Assembly (NCBI RefSeq): GCF_001718315.1
Contig: NZ_CP013364.1
Location: forward strand, 1-64,000
Length of the DNA stretch: 64,000 nucleotides
Direction of reading: 5' to 3'
From: Burkholderia diffusa
Lineage (GTDB): Bacteria > Pseudomonadota > Gammaproteobacteria > Burkholderiales > Burkholderiaceae
The stretch's first letter is position 1. The number at the start of each line of letters is the position of its first letter. Shown here in pieces: positions 17,512-26,509 of the stretch. A program made the translations under genes and the position numbers. The notes under the pieces are model-generated. The model did not search any database and was not told the origin of the DNA. It worked only from the letters and a program-made list of their open reading frames with translations.

Positions 17512-18255
17512 ATGAAGATCGTTGTCATTGGCGGTTCGGGGCTGATCGGCTCGCGTGTCGTCACGCTGCTCGAGCAAGCCGGCCATCAGGCGATTGCCGC
17601 ATCGCCGCGCACCGGCGTCAATACCGTCACGGGCGAGGGCCTCGCCGATGCGTTGACGGACGCGGACGTCGTCGTGGACGTGGCGAACGCACCGTCATGG
17701 GAGCCGCAGGCGGTCCTGGACTTCTTCCGCACGTCGGCACGCAATCTCGGCAAGGCCGAAGTGGCTGCGGGCGTGCGCCATCACGTTGCGCTGTCGATCG
17801 TCGGTTGCGACCGGATGCCGGGGAACGGCTATTTCGCGGCCAAGGTCGCGCAGGAGCAGGCAATCGAGGCGGCGGGCGTGCCGTACACGATCGTGCGCGC
17901 GACGCAATTCATGGAATTCATTGGTGGCATCGCGGATGCCGGCACGCAAGACGGTACCGTGCGCATCGGCGACGGACTGTTCCAGCCGATCGCTGCCGAA
18001 GACGTGTCGGCACTCGTCGCGCAGGTCGCGCTCGCCGCGCCGCAGAACGGCACGATCGAGATCGCGGGCCCGGATCGCGCGCCGTTCGCGGAGATCGTCG
18101 CGCGCTACTTGAAGTCGGTCGGCGACCCGCGCCCGGTGGTGACCGATCGCGACGCCCGCTACTACGGCGGTCGCGTCGAGGAAACATCGCTGGTGCCGCT
18201 CGGGGCCGCCCGGCTTGGCCGCATCGGTCTCGACCAGTGGCTGGCAAGGAACTGA
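17512..18255 (+). CDS. NmrA-like NAD(P)-binding SDR (atypical)
   Basis: 247 residues from ATG 17512 with AGGAGA upstream. Rossmann motif GGSGLIG lies near the N-terminus (VVIGGSGLIGSRVV). There is no classical YxxxK; instead GYFAAKVAQEQAIEAAG and PYTIVRATQFMEF follow the NmrA/atypical-SDR pattern. It may be a nucleotide-binding redox sensor or reductase. It probably lies under control of the divergent MocR regulator. The LysR gene at 18339 follows on the same strand after 83 bases. Confidence 0.8.
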   Translation: MKIVVIGGSGLIGSRVVTLLEQAGHQAIAASPRTGVNTVTGEGLADALTDADVVVDVANAPSWEPQAVLDFFRTSARNLGKAEVAAGVRHHVALSIVGCDRMPGNGYFAAKVAQEQAIEAAGVPYTIVRATQFMEFIGGIADAGTQDGTVRIGDGLFQPIAAEDVSALVAQVALAAPQNGTIEIAGPDRAPFAEIVARYLKSVGDPRPVVTDRDARYYGGRVEETSLVPLGAARLGRIGLDQWLARN

Positions 18256-18338
18256 TTCACGTTTGCACGTATGCGGTACGTCGGCGCTTGCCGGCGACGT
18301 GCCGATCCGTATGAGCAGCACGTCTGGGGGCAGCGGAA

Positions 18339-19385
18339 ATGATTCATTCGGAACAGTCGGAACACGGCCCGCGCCGCGACCTGGCCAGTCGCGCCGACGC
18401 GCTGTCGGCGAGCTTCGGTGCGAGCTATGCAGGCATCCTCGCATTCGTTGCCGTGGCGAGCGAGGGAAGTTTCACCAAGGCCGCCGAATTGCTCGGCGTC
18501 GGGCGGCCGGCCGTCAGCCGGAACGTCCAGAAGCTGGAGACGCAACTGAGCACGCGGCTGTTCCAGCGGACCACGCGCACGACCGAGCTGACGAGCGAGG
18601 GCCGGCGCTTCTTCGAGAATTGCCATCAGGGCGTGGCGCAGATCGTCGAAGCGATGAACGACATGCTGGAATTGCGGCAGGGGCCGCCGCGCGGCCTCAT
18701 TCGCATCAGCTCGGCAGTGGGATTCGGAAGGAAGATCGTCGCGCCGCTGCTCGAAAAGTTCGCGCATGCCTATCCGGACATCGCCATCGACCTGCTGCTC
18801 GACGATCGCCCCGTCGATCTGGTATCCGAACGGATTGACGTATCGTTTCGCAACGGGCGTATCGAGGACTCCAGCATCATCGCCCGGCAACTGATTCCGA
18901 TGCAGATGGCGCTTTGCGCGGCGCCGTCGTATGTGGCGAGGCACGGACTCCCGCAGAGCATCGAGGACCTCGGCCGGCACGCGTGCATCAATTTCCGGTT
19001 TGCGAGCGGGCGGCTGTTCGAATGGGAGTTCAACGTGGACGGCCGCATGCAGAAGTATCTGCCGACGTCGCGCCTCACGTTCAACGACGCGGATCTGGTG
19101 TTGCGGGCGGTGCTCAACGGTGCGGGCATCGCGCAGATGGCGGCGTATCAGATTCGCGACCATCTCGCGTCGAACGAGCTCGTCGTCGCGCTGGCGAAGC
19201 ATGTGCCGGAGGATCGCGGCCACTACATCTGCTATCTGAGCCGGCAGCACCTTCCGACGCGCATCCGGATCTTCGTCGACTTCATGACCGAGCAGATTCG
19301 CGCGCTCGATCTCAACTGCATGACGCGGTTCAATCCGGAGGTGCCGGTGTTGTCGTCGGTGGCATCGGCGGGGCTGGCGGCTTGA
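18339..19385 (+). CDS. LysR-family transcriptional regulator
   Basis: 348 residues, with ~30 extra N-terminal residues ahead of the HTH (ILAFVAVASEGSFTKAAELLGVGRPAVSRNVQKLE). A start further in, near the MxxS region, cannot be excluded, although ATG 18339 is the first in frame. The effector domain is of CrgA type (GLIRISSAVGFGRKIVAPLLEKF; FVDFMTEQIRAL). The target is unknown; the upstream SDR-like gene or the guanidine-locus arm downstream are neighbours only. Confidence 0.85.
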   Translation: MIHSEQSEHGPRRDLASRADALSASFGASYAGILAFVAVASEGSFTKAAELLGVGRPAVSRNVQKLETQLSTRLFQRTTRTTELTSEGRRFFENCHQGVAQIVEAMNDMLELRQGPPRGLIRISSAVGFGRKIVAPLLEKFAHAYPDIAIDLLLDDRPVDLVSERIDVSFRNGRIEDSSIIARQLIPMQMALCAAPSYVARHGLPQSIEDLGRHACINFRFASGRLFEWEFNVDGRMQKYLPTSRLTFNDADLVLRAVLNGAGIAQMAAYQIRDHLASNELVVALAKHVPEDRGHYICYLSRQHLPTRIRIFVDFMTEQIRALDLNCMTRFNPEVPVLSSVASAGLAA

Positions 19386-19541
19386 TGCAACGCCACACGT
19401 GTTCTTCCGCGATCCGGGTGCCGAACAGCAGAATGCCCTGTTGCTGTTCGGGCCGGCCCGGATACACGAAGTCATGGCCCATTGCCGTCGGCCACGACAT
19501 GTCGAACGGCGTCATGAGCCGATGCGCCGCCATGCTCCGGG

Positions 19542-20573
19542 TCAGCGCAGCTCGCTGAAGCGCGGATCGATATACGCGTCGACGTCCTGCGACTGTTTAT
19601 ACACGGCGTTACGCACGTTGAACGCGTTCGCGTTTCGGGTCGAGCCGTAGATCGAGTCGAGTCCGTCACCCTTGCGGAACGCCTGCTTCGCGGCCGACGC
19701 GTCGAGCAGGTGAGTGCCTTTCAGCAGCGGGAGATATTGCGCGGGCGTGAGGCCCACGCGTGCGGACATGATCTTCACCGCATCGGCCTGCGTCTTCGGA
19801 TCGTTGATATACGCGACGCAGCGATACCAGACCTTGACCACCTTCGCCCAGTCGGCCCGACGCGCCGCGAGGCTCGCCGGCGCGACCGTGATCGCATCGT
19901 AGATCAGCCCCGGCGCATCCGCCGACGTGAAGATCGCGCGTGCGCCGGGTGCGCGTTTCAACGCCTCGCCCGCGTTCGGCTGCCATGCGGCCACGGCGGC
20001 GATGTCGGCCGACGAACCGAGCACCTGCGGCAGTTCGTTGGTTTTCGCATTCACGAGTGTCACGTCGCCGTCCTTCAGCCCGTGCTTCTGCAGCGCGGTT
20101 TCGAGCAGCAGGTGATCGACGAGGCCGAGCTCGACGCCGACCTTCTTGCCTTTCAGGCCTTCGACGGTGCGCAGCGGCGGCTTCGCGACGATCATGTCGT
20201 TGCCGGCCGAGTAGTCGGTCAGCAGGATCATGACGTTCTTCGCGCCGGCCGCGCCGGTGACGAGCGCGTCGCCGTTGGTCGCCGCGACCGCGTCGAGCTT
20301 GCCGGCGGAAAACGCGTCGAGCGACGCCGAATAATCGAACCATTCGAAGTCGACGTCGACGCCAGCTTCCTTGAACCAGCCCTTGTCGAGCGCGACCTGG
20401 AACGCGACCCAGCCCGGCCAGTCGCTGTAACCGATTTTCAGCGGCGTTGCCGCGTGCGCGGCGGGCGCTGCCAGCAGTGCGGCGGCCGCGACGGCGGCGC
20501 CCAATGCGTGACGGATGGAACGGAAGGAACGGAGGGACGGCAGGCGGCGGAGCGCCAGGGCGGGACGGGTCAT
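19542..20573 (-). CDS. ABC transporter substrate-binding protein of the guanidine/urea-type uptake system
   Basis: 343 residues from ATG 20573 with GGAGAA upstream. A Sec signal ends around AAPAAHA (residues ~25-41). The mature part is an NMT1/SsuA-like type II binding fold: LKIGYSDWPGWVAFQVALDK, then FDYSASLDAFSAGKLDA, TNGDALVTGA and LTDYSAGNDMIV. It is periplasmic. The matching permease and ATPase genes lie at the far end of the divergent operon (28457-30385). The gene has its own guanidine-I riboswitch in the leader, which ties it to guanidine import. Confidence 0.85.
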   Translation of the reverse strand: MTRPALALRRLPSLRSFRSIRHALGAAVAAAALLAAPAAHAATPLKIGYSDWPGWVAFQVALDKGWFKEAGVDVDFEWFDYSASLDAFSAGKLDAVAATNGDALVTGAAGAKNVMILLTDYSAGNDMIVAKPPLRTVEGLKGKKVGVELGLVDHLLLETALQKHGLKDGDVTLVNAKTNELPQVLGSSADIAAVAAWQPNAGEALKRAPGARAIFTSADAPGLIYDAITVAPASLAARRADWAKVVKVWYRCVAYINDPKTQADAVKIMSARVGLTPAQYLPLLKGTHLLDASAAKQAFRKGDGLDSIYGSTRNANAFNVRNAVYKQSQDVDAYIDPRFSELR

Positions 20574-20704
20574 CGTTGTTCTCCAGGAGACCGGGATCGG
20601 GATCGTCGATTCGGACCGTGCCTGTGCGCGGTCCGGCCGCGTGGCCGGTTCCTGCGGATGCGGAACGTGAAGCGGCCACGGAGAGGCGCGACGGCCGTTG
20701 CCAT

Positions 20705-20822
20705 CGCCAATCTCCCGGGCTTTTGTCCCGCCGTGTAGCGCATGCATCCGGTCTCGCGAACGGACGAACCCGCGCCGGGTTGCTCTCGGACCAGACGTTC
20801 GATGAACCGGAACCCTAGCACC
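20705..20822 (-). ncRNA. Guanidine-I (ykkC) riboswitch, minus-strand copy
   Basis: Read on the minus strand, the leader of the binding-protein gene contains the conserved ykkC blocks in order: GCTAGGGTTCCGG, CTGGTCCGAGAGCAA, a variable hairpin, then CAAAAGCCCGGGAGA. These are the hallmarks of the class that binds guanidinium and switches on detoxification or uptake genes. It ends about 130 bases before ATG 20573. Confidence 0.9.
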
Positions 20823-20862
20823 CCTAAGATGCGACGCCGCCGCACCTCTCGGCGTCATGCCG

Positions 20863-20878
20863 AGCGAGAAGCGTGCCA
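20863..20878 (-). promoter_or_regulatory. Sigma-54-type promoter for the substrate-binding protein gene
   Basis: On the minus strand: TGGCACG-CTTC-TCGCT. Consensus is TGGCACG-N4-TTGCW; only one base differs and the GG/GC invariants at -24/-12 are kept at the correct spacing. It lies about 45 bases upstream of the riboswitch, matching the plus-strand promoter at 21207. Confidence 0.6.
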
Positions 20879-21206
20879 ATGGCGCGCGGCAACGCGATTC
20901 AACGGCGGCGGACGGTGCGCTGAAGTTCGATGAAGCGGGCGGAGAACAGCGCGCTCAATGCGCGCCGGAGCAGGTCGAGCTTGTTCATGACGAGCCGGTA
21001 TCGAGTGACGGTGCACACGTTCAGCAAAGCCCATGCCATTGCCGAACGTGCGGCGCGGGTGTGCGCGATGCGCACTGCGCCGGTGCGCGATCGCGTGCGC
21101 ATGGTGCGTCGCACGCCCGCCGCGAGGGCAAGCGGCCGCCGTCCATTCGCGCATGCCGCGCATCATTGGGCCGTCGTGGCGCGTCGCGCGGTCATTGCGC
21201 GGCGGC
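20879..21206. promoter_or_regulatory. Shared enhancer region between divergent guanidine operons
   Basis: No gene is supported in this stretch. At 21071-21087 lies CGCACT-GCGCC-GGTGCG, which matches the NtrC operator pattern TGCACY-N5-GGTGCA except at the two outermost bases. A GGTGCA half-site lies at 21010-21015. The full site is about 120 bases from the plus-strand sigma-54 promoter and about 195 from the minus-strand one, normal distances for an enhancer. Several further GTGCGC/GCGCAC repeats cluster at 21061-21112. Confidence 0.5.
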
Positions 21207-21222
21207 TGGCACGCAACTCGCT
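21207..21222 (+). promoter_or_regulatory. Sigma-54-type promoter for the guanidine catabolic operon
   Basis: TGGCACG-CAAC-TCGCT matches the -24/-12 consensus TGGCACG-N4-TTGCW with one mismatch. The predicted start near 21233 lies about 40 bases upstream of the plus-strand riboswitch. The same 7+4+5 arrangement, with identical outer boxes, stands behind the minus-strand riboswitch. Confidence 0.6.
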
Positions 21223-21267
21223 TTATCGACACCCGAGAGGTGCGAAGCAATTTGCATCATCTTCAGG

Positions 21268-21396
21268 ATCGCTAGGGTTCCGGTCGTGCGGCGTTCGCGC
21301 CGTGCGATGACTGGTCCGAGAGCAATCCGGTCTTGCCTTCGCCTCGATTCGAGGAAACGGCGAGGCTCCACGGAGGGATAAAAGCCCGGGAGGTCG
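21268..21396 (+). ncRNA. Guanidine-I (ykkC) riboswitch, plus-strand copy
   Basis: Conserved blocks in order: GCTAGGGTTCCGG (21271-21283), ACTGGTCCGAGAGCAAT (21310-21326), a variable stem, then ATAAAAGCCCGGGAGG (21378-21393). Sequence and spacing fit the guanidine-I class. It ends about 55 bases before ATG 21452 of the first catabolic gene. Confidence 0.92.
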
Positions 21397-21451
21397 CGAT
21401 GTCGTTCGGTCGCCCTCTCACGCCTTTTGTCCAACCGACCACGGAGCCGCC

Positions 21452-22213
21452 ATGTCGCCGAGCCCCCAAGCCGTCCCCGTCCTTGTTCCGCAGCCACACG
21501 TCGCGTGGGAAACGTTGATCCCCGCAGGAACCCACTGGTCGGGCATCCTGCGCCGCGGCCTCGCGCTGCGTATCGTCGATATCGACGGCGGCGCGAACCT
21601 GTCCGCCGTCTTCCATCGCCAGGAAGATCCGCTCGAACGCTACAACATGGCCGACACGCTGAAGGCGCAGCACACCGCGCACCTCACGCGCGGCCATGCG
21701 CTGTACACGGACATGGGGCGTGTGATCGCGTCGATTACGGCCGACACGCTCGGCTGGCACGACCCGCTCGGCGGCGTCGGCGATGCGCGGTTGTTCGCGC
21801 AGAAGTACGGCACGACGTCGTACCAGGCCGATCGCAACGCGATGATCCGCAACGGCCGCGACAGCCTCGTGCTCGAGCTCGCGAAATACGGACTGTCGGC
21901 ACGCGATCTCGCCGCGAACGTCAACTTCTTCAGCAGGCTCGACACGCGCGACGACGGCGCGCTCGATTTCGTCGCCGGCCATTCGCCGGCCGGCAGCGCG
22001 CTCGACCTGCGCTTCGAGATGAACACGCTCGCGGCGTTCTCGACCGCGCCGCATCCGCTCGATCCGCGTGCGGACTACGCGCCGAAGCCCGTGAAGCTGA
22101 TCGCGTACCGCGCGTATCCGGTGGACGGCGCCGCGCCCGAGGACGACCCGTGCCGCCGCGCATGCGCGGAGAACATCCGCGGCTTCGCCAACACCGACCG
22201 CCTGTTCGCGTAA
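21452..22213 (+). CDS. Carboxyguanidine deiminase subunit (urea-amidolyase-associated protein 1, DUF1989)
   Basis: 253 residues, ATG 21452 with GGAG upstream. DUF1989 features: WSGILRRGLALRIVDIDGGANLSAVFHRQEDPLERYNMADTLK region, HDPLGGVGD, CRRACAENIR near the C-terminus, and the conserved LAANVNFFS. Proteins long annotated as urea-carboxylase-associated were shown to form the heteromeric carboxyguanidine deiminase CgdAB, which removes ammonia from carboxyguanidine to give allophanate. It is the first gene after the riboswitch. The partner subunit starts 12 bases downstream. Confidence 0.88.
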   Translation: MSPSPQAVPVLVPQPHVAWETLIPAGTHWSGILRRGLALRIVDIDGGANLSAVFHRQEDPLERYNMADTLKAQHTAHLTRGHALYTDMGRVIASITADTLGWHDPLGGVGDARLFAQKYGTTSYQADRNAMIRNGRDSLVLELAKYGLSARDLAANVNFFSRLDTRDDGALDFVAGHSPAGSALDLRFEMNTLAAFSTAPHPLDPRADYAPKPVKLIAYRAYPVDGAAPEDDPCRRACAENIRGFANTDRLFA

Positions 22214-22224
22214 GGAGCCCGACC

Positions 22225-22881
22225 ATGCCCATCATCGAAAGCCGTCTCGACCCGCGCGACGCGATCCACGACACCACGCTGAAAGCGGGCGAGCCGTGGC
22301 TGCACGACCTGAAACGCGGACAGGTCCTCCGCATCCTCGACCTGGAAGGCAACCAGGCGGTCGACACGTTGTTCTACCGGTCCGACGACACCGAGGAGCG
22401 CTACAGCGCGCAGGACACGATTCGCGCGCAGCGCAACCTGTACCTGAGCGCGGGCAGCGTGCTGCTGTCCAGCCGGGGCAACCCGATGGCGACGATCGTC
22501 GCCGACACCTGCGGCCGCCACGACACGCTCGGTGGCGCATGCGCGGCCGAGAGCAACACCGTCCGCTATTCGCTCGACAAGCGTTACATGCACAACTGCC
22601 GCGACAGCTTCCTCAACGCGATCGCGCACTGCACGTGCGGCGCGGGCGCGCGGCTCGGCAAGCGCGACCTCGTCGGCAACGTCAACTTCTTCATGAACGT
22701 GCCCGTCACGCCGCTCGGCGGGCTCACGTTCGAGGACGGCATTTCCGCGCCCGGCAAGTACGTCGAGATGCGCGCGGAGATGGACGTCACCGTGCTGATC
22801 TCGAACTGCCCGCAACTCAACAACCCGTGCAACGGCTACAACCCGACGCCCGTGCGCCTGACGATCTGGGAGGCCGAATGA
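22225..22881 (+). CDS. Carboxyguanidine deiminase subunit (urea-amidolyase-associated protein 2, DUF1989)
   Basis: 218 residues from ATG 22225 with AAGGAG. It is homologous to the preceding gene: HDLKRGQVLRILDLEGNQAVDTLFY, then ERYSAQDTIRAQ. It keeps a more complete set of potential metal ligands (GRHDTLGGACAAESN; HCTCGAG; Cys in NCRDSF and NNPCNGY). GNVNFFMNVPV matches the sister motif. It is expected to be the metal-bearing subunit of the heteromeric deiminase. The carboxylase follows after 37 bases. Confidence 0.88.
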   Translation: MPIIESRLDPRDAIHDTTLKAGEPWLHDLKRGQVLRILDLEGNQAVDTLFYRSDDTEERYSAQDTIRAQRNLYLSAGSVLLSSRGNPMATIVADTCGRHDTLGGACAAESNTVRYSLDKRYMHNCRDSFLNAIAHCTCGAGARLGKRDLVGNVNFFMNVPVTPLGGLTFEDGISAPGKYVEMRAEMDVTVLISNCPQLNNPCNGYNPTPVRLTIWEAE

Positions 22882-22918
22882 ACCACGCCCACGCTCACGG
22901 TCATTCGCGGGAGGCAAC

Positions 22919-25900
22919 ATGAGATTCGCCAAGGTCCTCGTCGCGAACCGCGGCGAAATCGCGTGCCGCGTGATCCGCACGCTCAAGCGCCTCGGCATCG
23001 CGTCGGTCGCGATCTATTCGGATGCCGATCGCGATGCGCGTCACGTGGCGCTCGCCGACGAAGCGGTGCGCGTCGGGCCCGCGCCGTCGGCCGACAGCTA
23101 CCTGAACGTCGCGGCGATCCTCGCCGCCGCGCGCGAGACCGGCGCGCAGGCCGTCCATCCCGGCTACGGCTTCCTGTCCGAGCATGCCGGTTTCGCCGAT
23201 GCGTGCGAAGCGGCCGGCCTGCGCTTCATCGGGCCGTGCGGCGATCACATGCGCGCGTTCGGCCTCAAGCACACCGCGCGCGCGCTCGCCGCCGCACAGG
23301 GCGTCGCGCTGCTGCCGGGCACGGGCCTGCTCGACGACGTGGCGACGGCGCTCGCCCAAGCCGACGCAATCGGTTATCCCGTGATGCTGAAAAGCACCGC
23401 CGGCGGCGGCGGGATCGGCATGTCGTTATGCCGCGATGCCGCGCAGCTTGAGGCGGCTTTCGAATCCGTCGTGCGGCTCGGCAATGCGAACTTCGCGCAT
23501 GCGGGCGTCTATCTCGAGAAGTTCGTCGAACATGCGCGGCACATCGAAGTGCAGATTTTCGGCGACGGCCGGGGTGGCGCGATCGCGCTCGGCGAACGCG
23601 ATTGCTCCGTGCAGCGCCGCAACCAGAAGGTGATCGAGGAAACGCCCGCGCCGGACCTGACCGGCGCCGAGCGCGACGCGCTGCATGCGAGCGCGGTGCG
23701 GCTTGCCCGCGCCGTCGGCTATGCGTCGGCCGGCACCGTCGAATTCGTGTTCGACGCGAACGCGCGGCAGTTCTATTTCCTCGAGGTGAATACGCGGTTG
23801 CAGGTCGAACATTGCGTGACCGAAGCGGTGACGGGCGTCGATCTCGTGGAATGGATGATCCTGCAGGCCGAAGGCGACCTGCCGCCGCTCGACACGCTTG
23901 CCGTCGCTCCGCGCGGCGCGAGCATCCAGGTGCGGCTCTATGCGGAGGATCCGCACAAGCAGTTTCAGCCGAGCGCGGGTCTGCTCACGCACGTCGCGTT
24001 TCCGGACGACGTGCGCGTCGACGGGTGGATCGAAGCGGGCACCGAGATCAGTGCGCATTACGATCCGCTGCTCGCGAAGCTGATCGTGCGCGGCGATACG
24101 CGGCGCGACGCGCTGGCCGCATTGCAGGCCGCGCTGGCGCGCACCGAGCTGTACGGGATCGAGACCAACCTCGACTACCTGCGCGCCGTCGTCGGTTCGG
24201 ACACATTCGCGCGCGGCGCGCCGACGACGGCATTCCTGTCGCGCTTCGTGTTCGCGCCGCATACGATCGACGTGCTCGACGGCGGCGTGCAGACCACCGT
24301 GCAGCAGGCTCCCGGGCGCGTCGGCTACTGGAGCGTCGGCGTGCCGCCGTCCGGGCCGATGGACGATCGCGCGTTCGACCTCGCGAACGCGCTGCTCGGC
24401 AACGCGCGCGACGCGGCGGGGCTGGAATTCACGATGGTCGGCGCGACGCTGCGCTTCAACACGGCGACGTTGTTCGTGCTTGGCGGCGCGCCGCTCGCGG
24501 CCACGCTCGACGGCGAGCCCGCGCCGTTCTGGCAGGTGCTGCGCGCGCGGCCCGGCGCGGTGCTGAAGCTCGGCGGCGTGACGGGCGCGGGCGTGCGCGC
24601 ATGCCTGGCCGTGAAGGGCGGGCTGCAGGTGCCTGACTATCTCGGCAGCAAGGCGACCTTCACGCTCGGCCAGTTCGGCGGCCACGCGGGGCGCGCGCTG
24701 CGCAAGGGCGACGTGTTGCATCTGCACGCGGACGCGGGGCGCGGCGACGCGGGCGCGACGCTGGCCGAAGCCGACGTTCCCGCGCTGACGCATGCATGGA
24801 CGCTCGGCGTGCTCGACGGTCCTCACGGCGCGCCCGATTTCTTCACGCCCGACGACATCGCGATGCTCTACGGCACGCAGTGGACGGTCCATTACAACTC
24901 CAGCCGCACCGGCGTGCGGCTGATCGGCCCGAAGCCGCAATGGGCGCGCGTGGACGGCGGCGAGGCGGGCCTGCATCCGTCGAACATCCACGACAACGCG
25001 TATGCGATCGGTGCGGTCGATTTCACCGGTGACATGCCAGTGATTCTGGGCCCGGACGGTCCGAGCCTCGGTGGCTTCGTGTGCCCGGTGACGGTCGTGC
25101 GCGACGAGTTGTGGAAGCTCGGGCAGTTGCGCCCCGGCGATACCGTGCGGTTCGTGCGCGCCCGCGTGTCGCCCGTGCCGGCGGCCCCGGCGATCGCGCC
25201 GGCGGCATCCGCGGATGCGCCGGACGATTGCGTGCTGCATCGCGACTCGTCGGCCGGCGGCGGCATCGGTGTGGTGTACCGGCGCTCGGGCGATCGCAAC
25301 GTGCTGATTGAATACGGGCCGCTCGTGCTCGACCTCAACCTGCGCTTTCGCGTGCACGCGCTGATGTGCTGGCTCGACGCGCACCGGCTGCCCGGCATGC
25401 TCGACCTGACGCCGGGAATTCGCTCGCTGCAGGTGCAGTTCGACGCGCGGACGCTGCCGCTCGCCACGCTGCTCGCGCATCTGCAGGCCGCCGAGCGCGA
25501 ACTGCCGGACGTGGCCGACATGCGCGTGCCGAACCGCATCGTGCATCTGCCGCTGTCGTGGGACGACCCGTCGACGCGCGTCGCGATCGAGCGCTACATG
25601 CAGTCGGTGCGGCCCGATGCGCCGTGGTGCCCGAGCAATATCGAGTTCATCCGGCGCATCAACGGCCTGGCGAGCATCGACGACGTCAGGCGCATCGTGT
25701 TCGACGCGCGCTATCTGGTGATGGGGCTCGGCGACGTCTACCTCGGTGCGCCGGTTGCGACGCCGATCGATCCGCGGCACCGGCTGGTGACCACGAAGTA
25801 CAACCCCGCGCGCACCTGGACGCCGGAGAACGCGGTCGGCATCGGCGGCGCGTACCTGTGCGTGTACGGAATGGAAGGGCCCGGCGGCTACCAGTTCGTC

Positions 25901-26509
25901 GGCCGGACCGTGCAGATGTGGAACCGCCACCGCACCACGCGCGAATTCGAGGCCGGCAAGCCGTGGCTGCTGCGCTTCTTCGACGAGATCCGCTTTTACG
26001 AAGTCGGCGAGGCGGAGCTGAGCGCGCTGCGCGCGGATTTCGTCGCGGGCCGCGCGGCGCTGAGGATCGAGGAATCCGTGTTCGATCTGGGCGCATACAA
26101 CCGCTTTCTGCGCGAGGAGGCCGATTCCATCGCGACGTTCAAGGCCGCGCAGCAAACCGCGTTCGAAGCCGAACGCGAGCGATGGCGGGCGGCCGGGCAG
26201 GCGGAATACGTCGGCGAGGCGGAGCCGGGCGACGCGCAGGCGGCACGGGCAGCGGGCGTGCTCGACGACACGCAGCGGGCGATTGCCGCGGACGTGTCGG
26301 GCAGCGTGTGGAAGGTGCTGGTGGAGGCCGGCGAGCGCGTGACCGAAGGGCAGGTCGTCGCGATCATCGAGTCGATGAAGATGGAGGTGGCGGTGACGGC
26401 AACGGAAGACGGCACGATCGAGACGATCGATTGCGCGCCGGGCGCGGCGGTGGTCGCCGGCCAGCGGCTGATGGTGATGAAGGCGGGCGCCGCCGAGGAG
26501 GTCGCATGA
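22919..26509 (+). CDS. Biotin-dependent guanidine carboxylase (urea carboxylase family)
   Basis: 1196 residues from ATG 22919 (GGGAGG upstream). Order of domains: biotin carboxylase/ATP-grasp in residues ~1-450 (VHPGYGFLSEHAGF, MLKSTAGGGGIGMS, FLEVNTRLQVEH); KipA/AHS2-like (~455-780; GYWSVGVPPSGPMDDRAFDLAN) and KipI/AHS1-like (~790-1000) carboxyltransferase parts; a biotinyl domain with IESMKMEV, biotin on Lys1154. It carboxylates urea or guanidine with ATP and bicarbonate. The guanidine riboswitch and deiminase genes in the operon favour guanidine as the physiological substrate. Its stop overlaps the allophanate hydrolase start (ATGA), so translation is coupled. Confidence 0.92.
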   Translation: MRFAKVLVANRGEIACRVIRTLKRLGIASVAIYSDADRDARHVALADEAVRVGPAPSADSYLNVAAILAAARETGAQAVHPGYGFLSEHAGFADACEAAGLRFIGPCGDHMRAFGLKHTARALAAAQGVALLPGTGLLDDVATALAQADAIGYPVMLKSTAGGGGIGMSLCRDAAQLEAAFESVVRLGNANFAHAGVYLEKFVEHARHIEVQIFGDGRGGAIALGERDCSVQRRNQKVIEETPAPDLTGAERDALHASAVRLARAVGYASAGTVEFVFDANARQFYFLEVNTRLQVEHCVTEAVTGVDLVEWMILQAEGDLPPLDTLAVAPRGASIQVRLYAEDPHKQFQPSAGLLTHVAFPDDVRVDGWIEAGTEISAHYDPLLAKLIVRGDTRRDALAALQAALARTELYGIETNLDYLRAVVGSDTFARGAPTTAFLSRFVFAPHTIDVLDGGVQTTVQQAPGRVGYWSVGVPPSGPMDDRAFDLANALLGNARDAAGLEFTMVGATLRFNTATLFVLGGAPLAATLDGEPAPFWQVLRARPGAVLKLGGVTGAGVRACLAVKGGLQVPDYLGSKATFTLGQFGGHAGRALRKGDVLHLHADAGRGDAGATLAEADVPALTHAWTLGVLDGPHGAPDFFTPDDIAMLYGTQWTVHYNSSRTGVRLIGPKPQWARVDGGEAGLHPSNIHDNAYAIGAVDFTGDMPVILGPDGPSLGGFVCPVTVVRDELWKLGQLRPGDTVRFVRARVSPVPAAPAIAPAASADAPDDCVLHRDSSAGGGIGVVYRRSGDRNVLIEYGPLVLDLNLRFRVHALMCWLDAHRLPGMLDLTPGIRSLQVQFDARTLPLATLLAHLQAAERELPDVADMRVPNRIVHLPLSWDDPSTRVAIERYMQSVRPDAPWCPSNIEFIRRINGLASIDDVRRIVFDARYLVMGLGDVYLGAPVATPIDPRHRLVTTKYNPARTWTPENAVGIGGAYLCVYGMEGPGGYQFVGRTVQMWNRHRTTREFEAGKPWLLRFFDEIRFYEVGEAELSALRADFVAGRAALRIEESVFDLGAYNRFLREEADSIATFKAAQQTAFEAERERWRAAGQAEYVGEAEPGDAQAARAAGVLDDTQRAIAADVSGSVWKVLVEAGERVTEGQVVAIIESMKMEVAVTATEDGTIETIDCAPGAAVVAGQRLMVMKAGAAEEVA

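Noticed and set aside
19386..19541. Short minus-strand frame (MSWPTAMGHDFVYPGRP...) between the LysR and binding-protein genes
   Set aside because: It looks less like a GC shadow than most, but it runs into the LysR gene without a clean end and matches no family I recognise. It could be a relic; evidence is too thin to call.
20879..21250. Several open frames in the guanidine intergenic region
   Set aside because: All are Arg-rich, overlap each other on both strands and lie across the promoter/enhancer elements, so they are judged non-coding.
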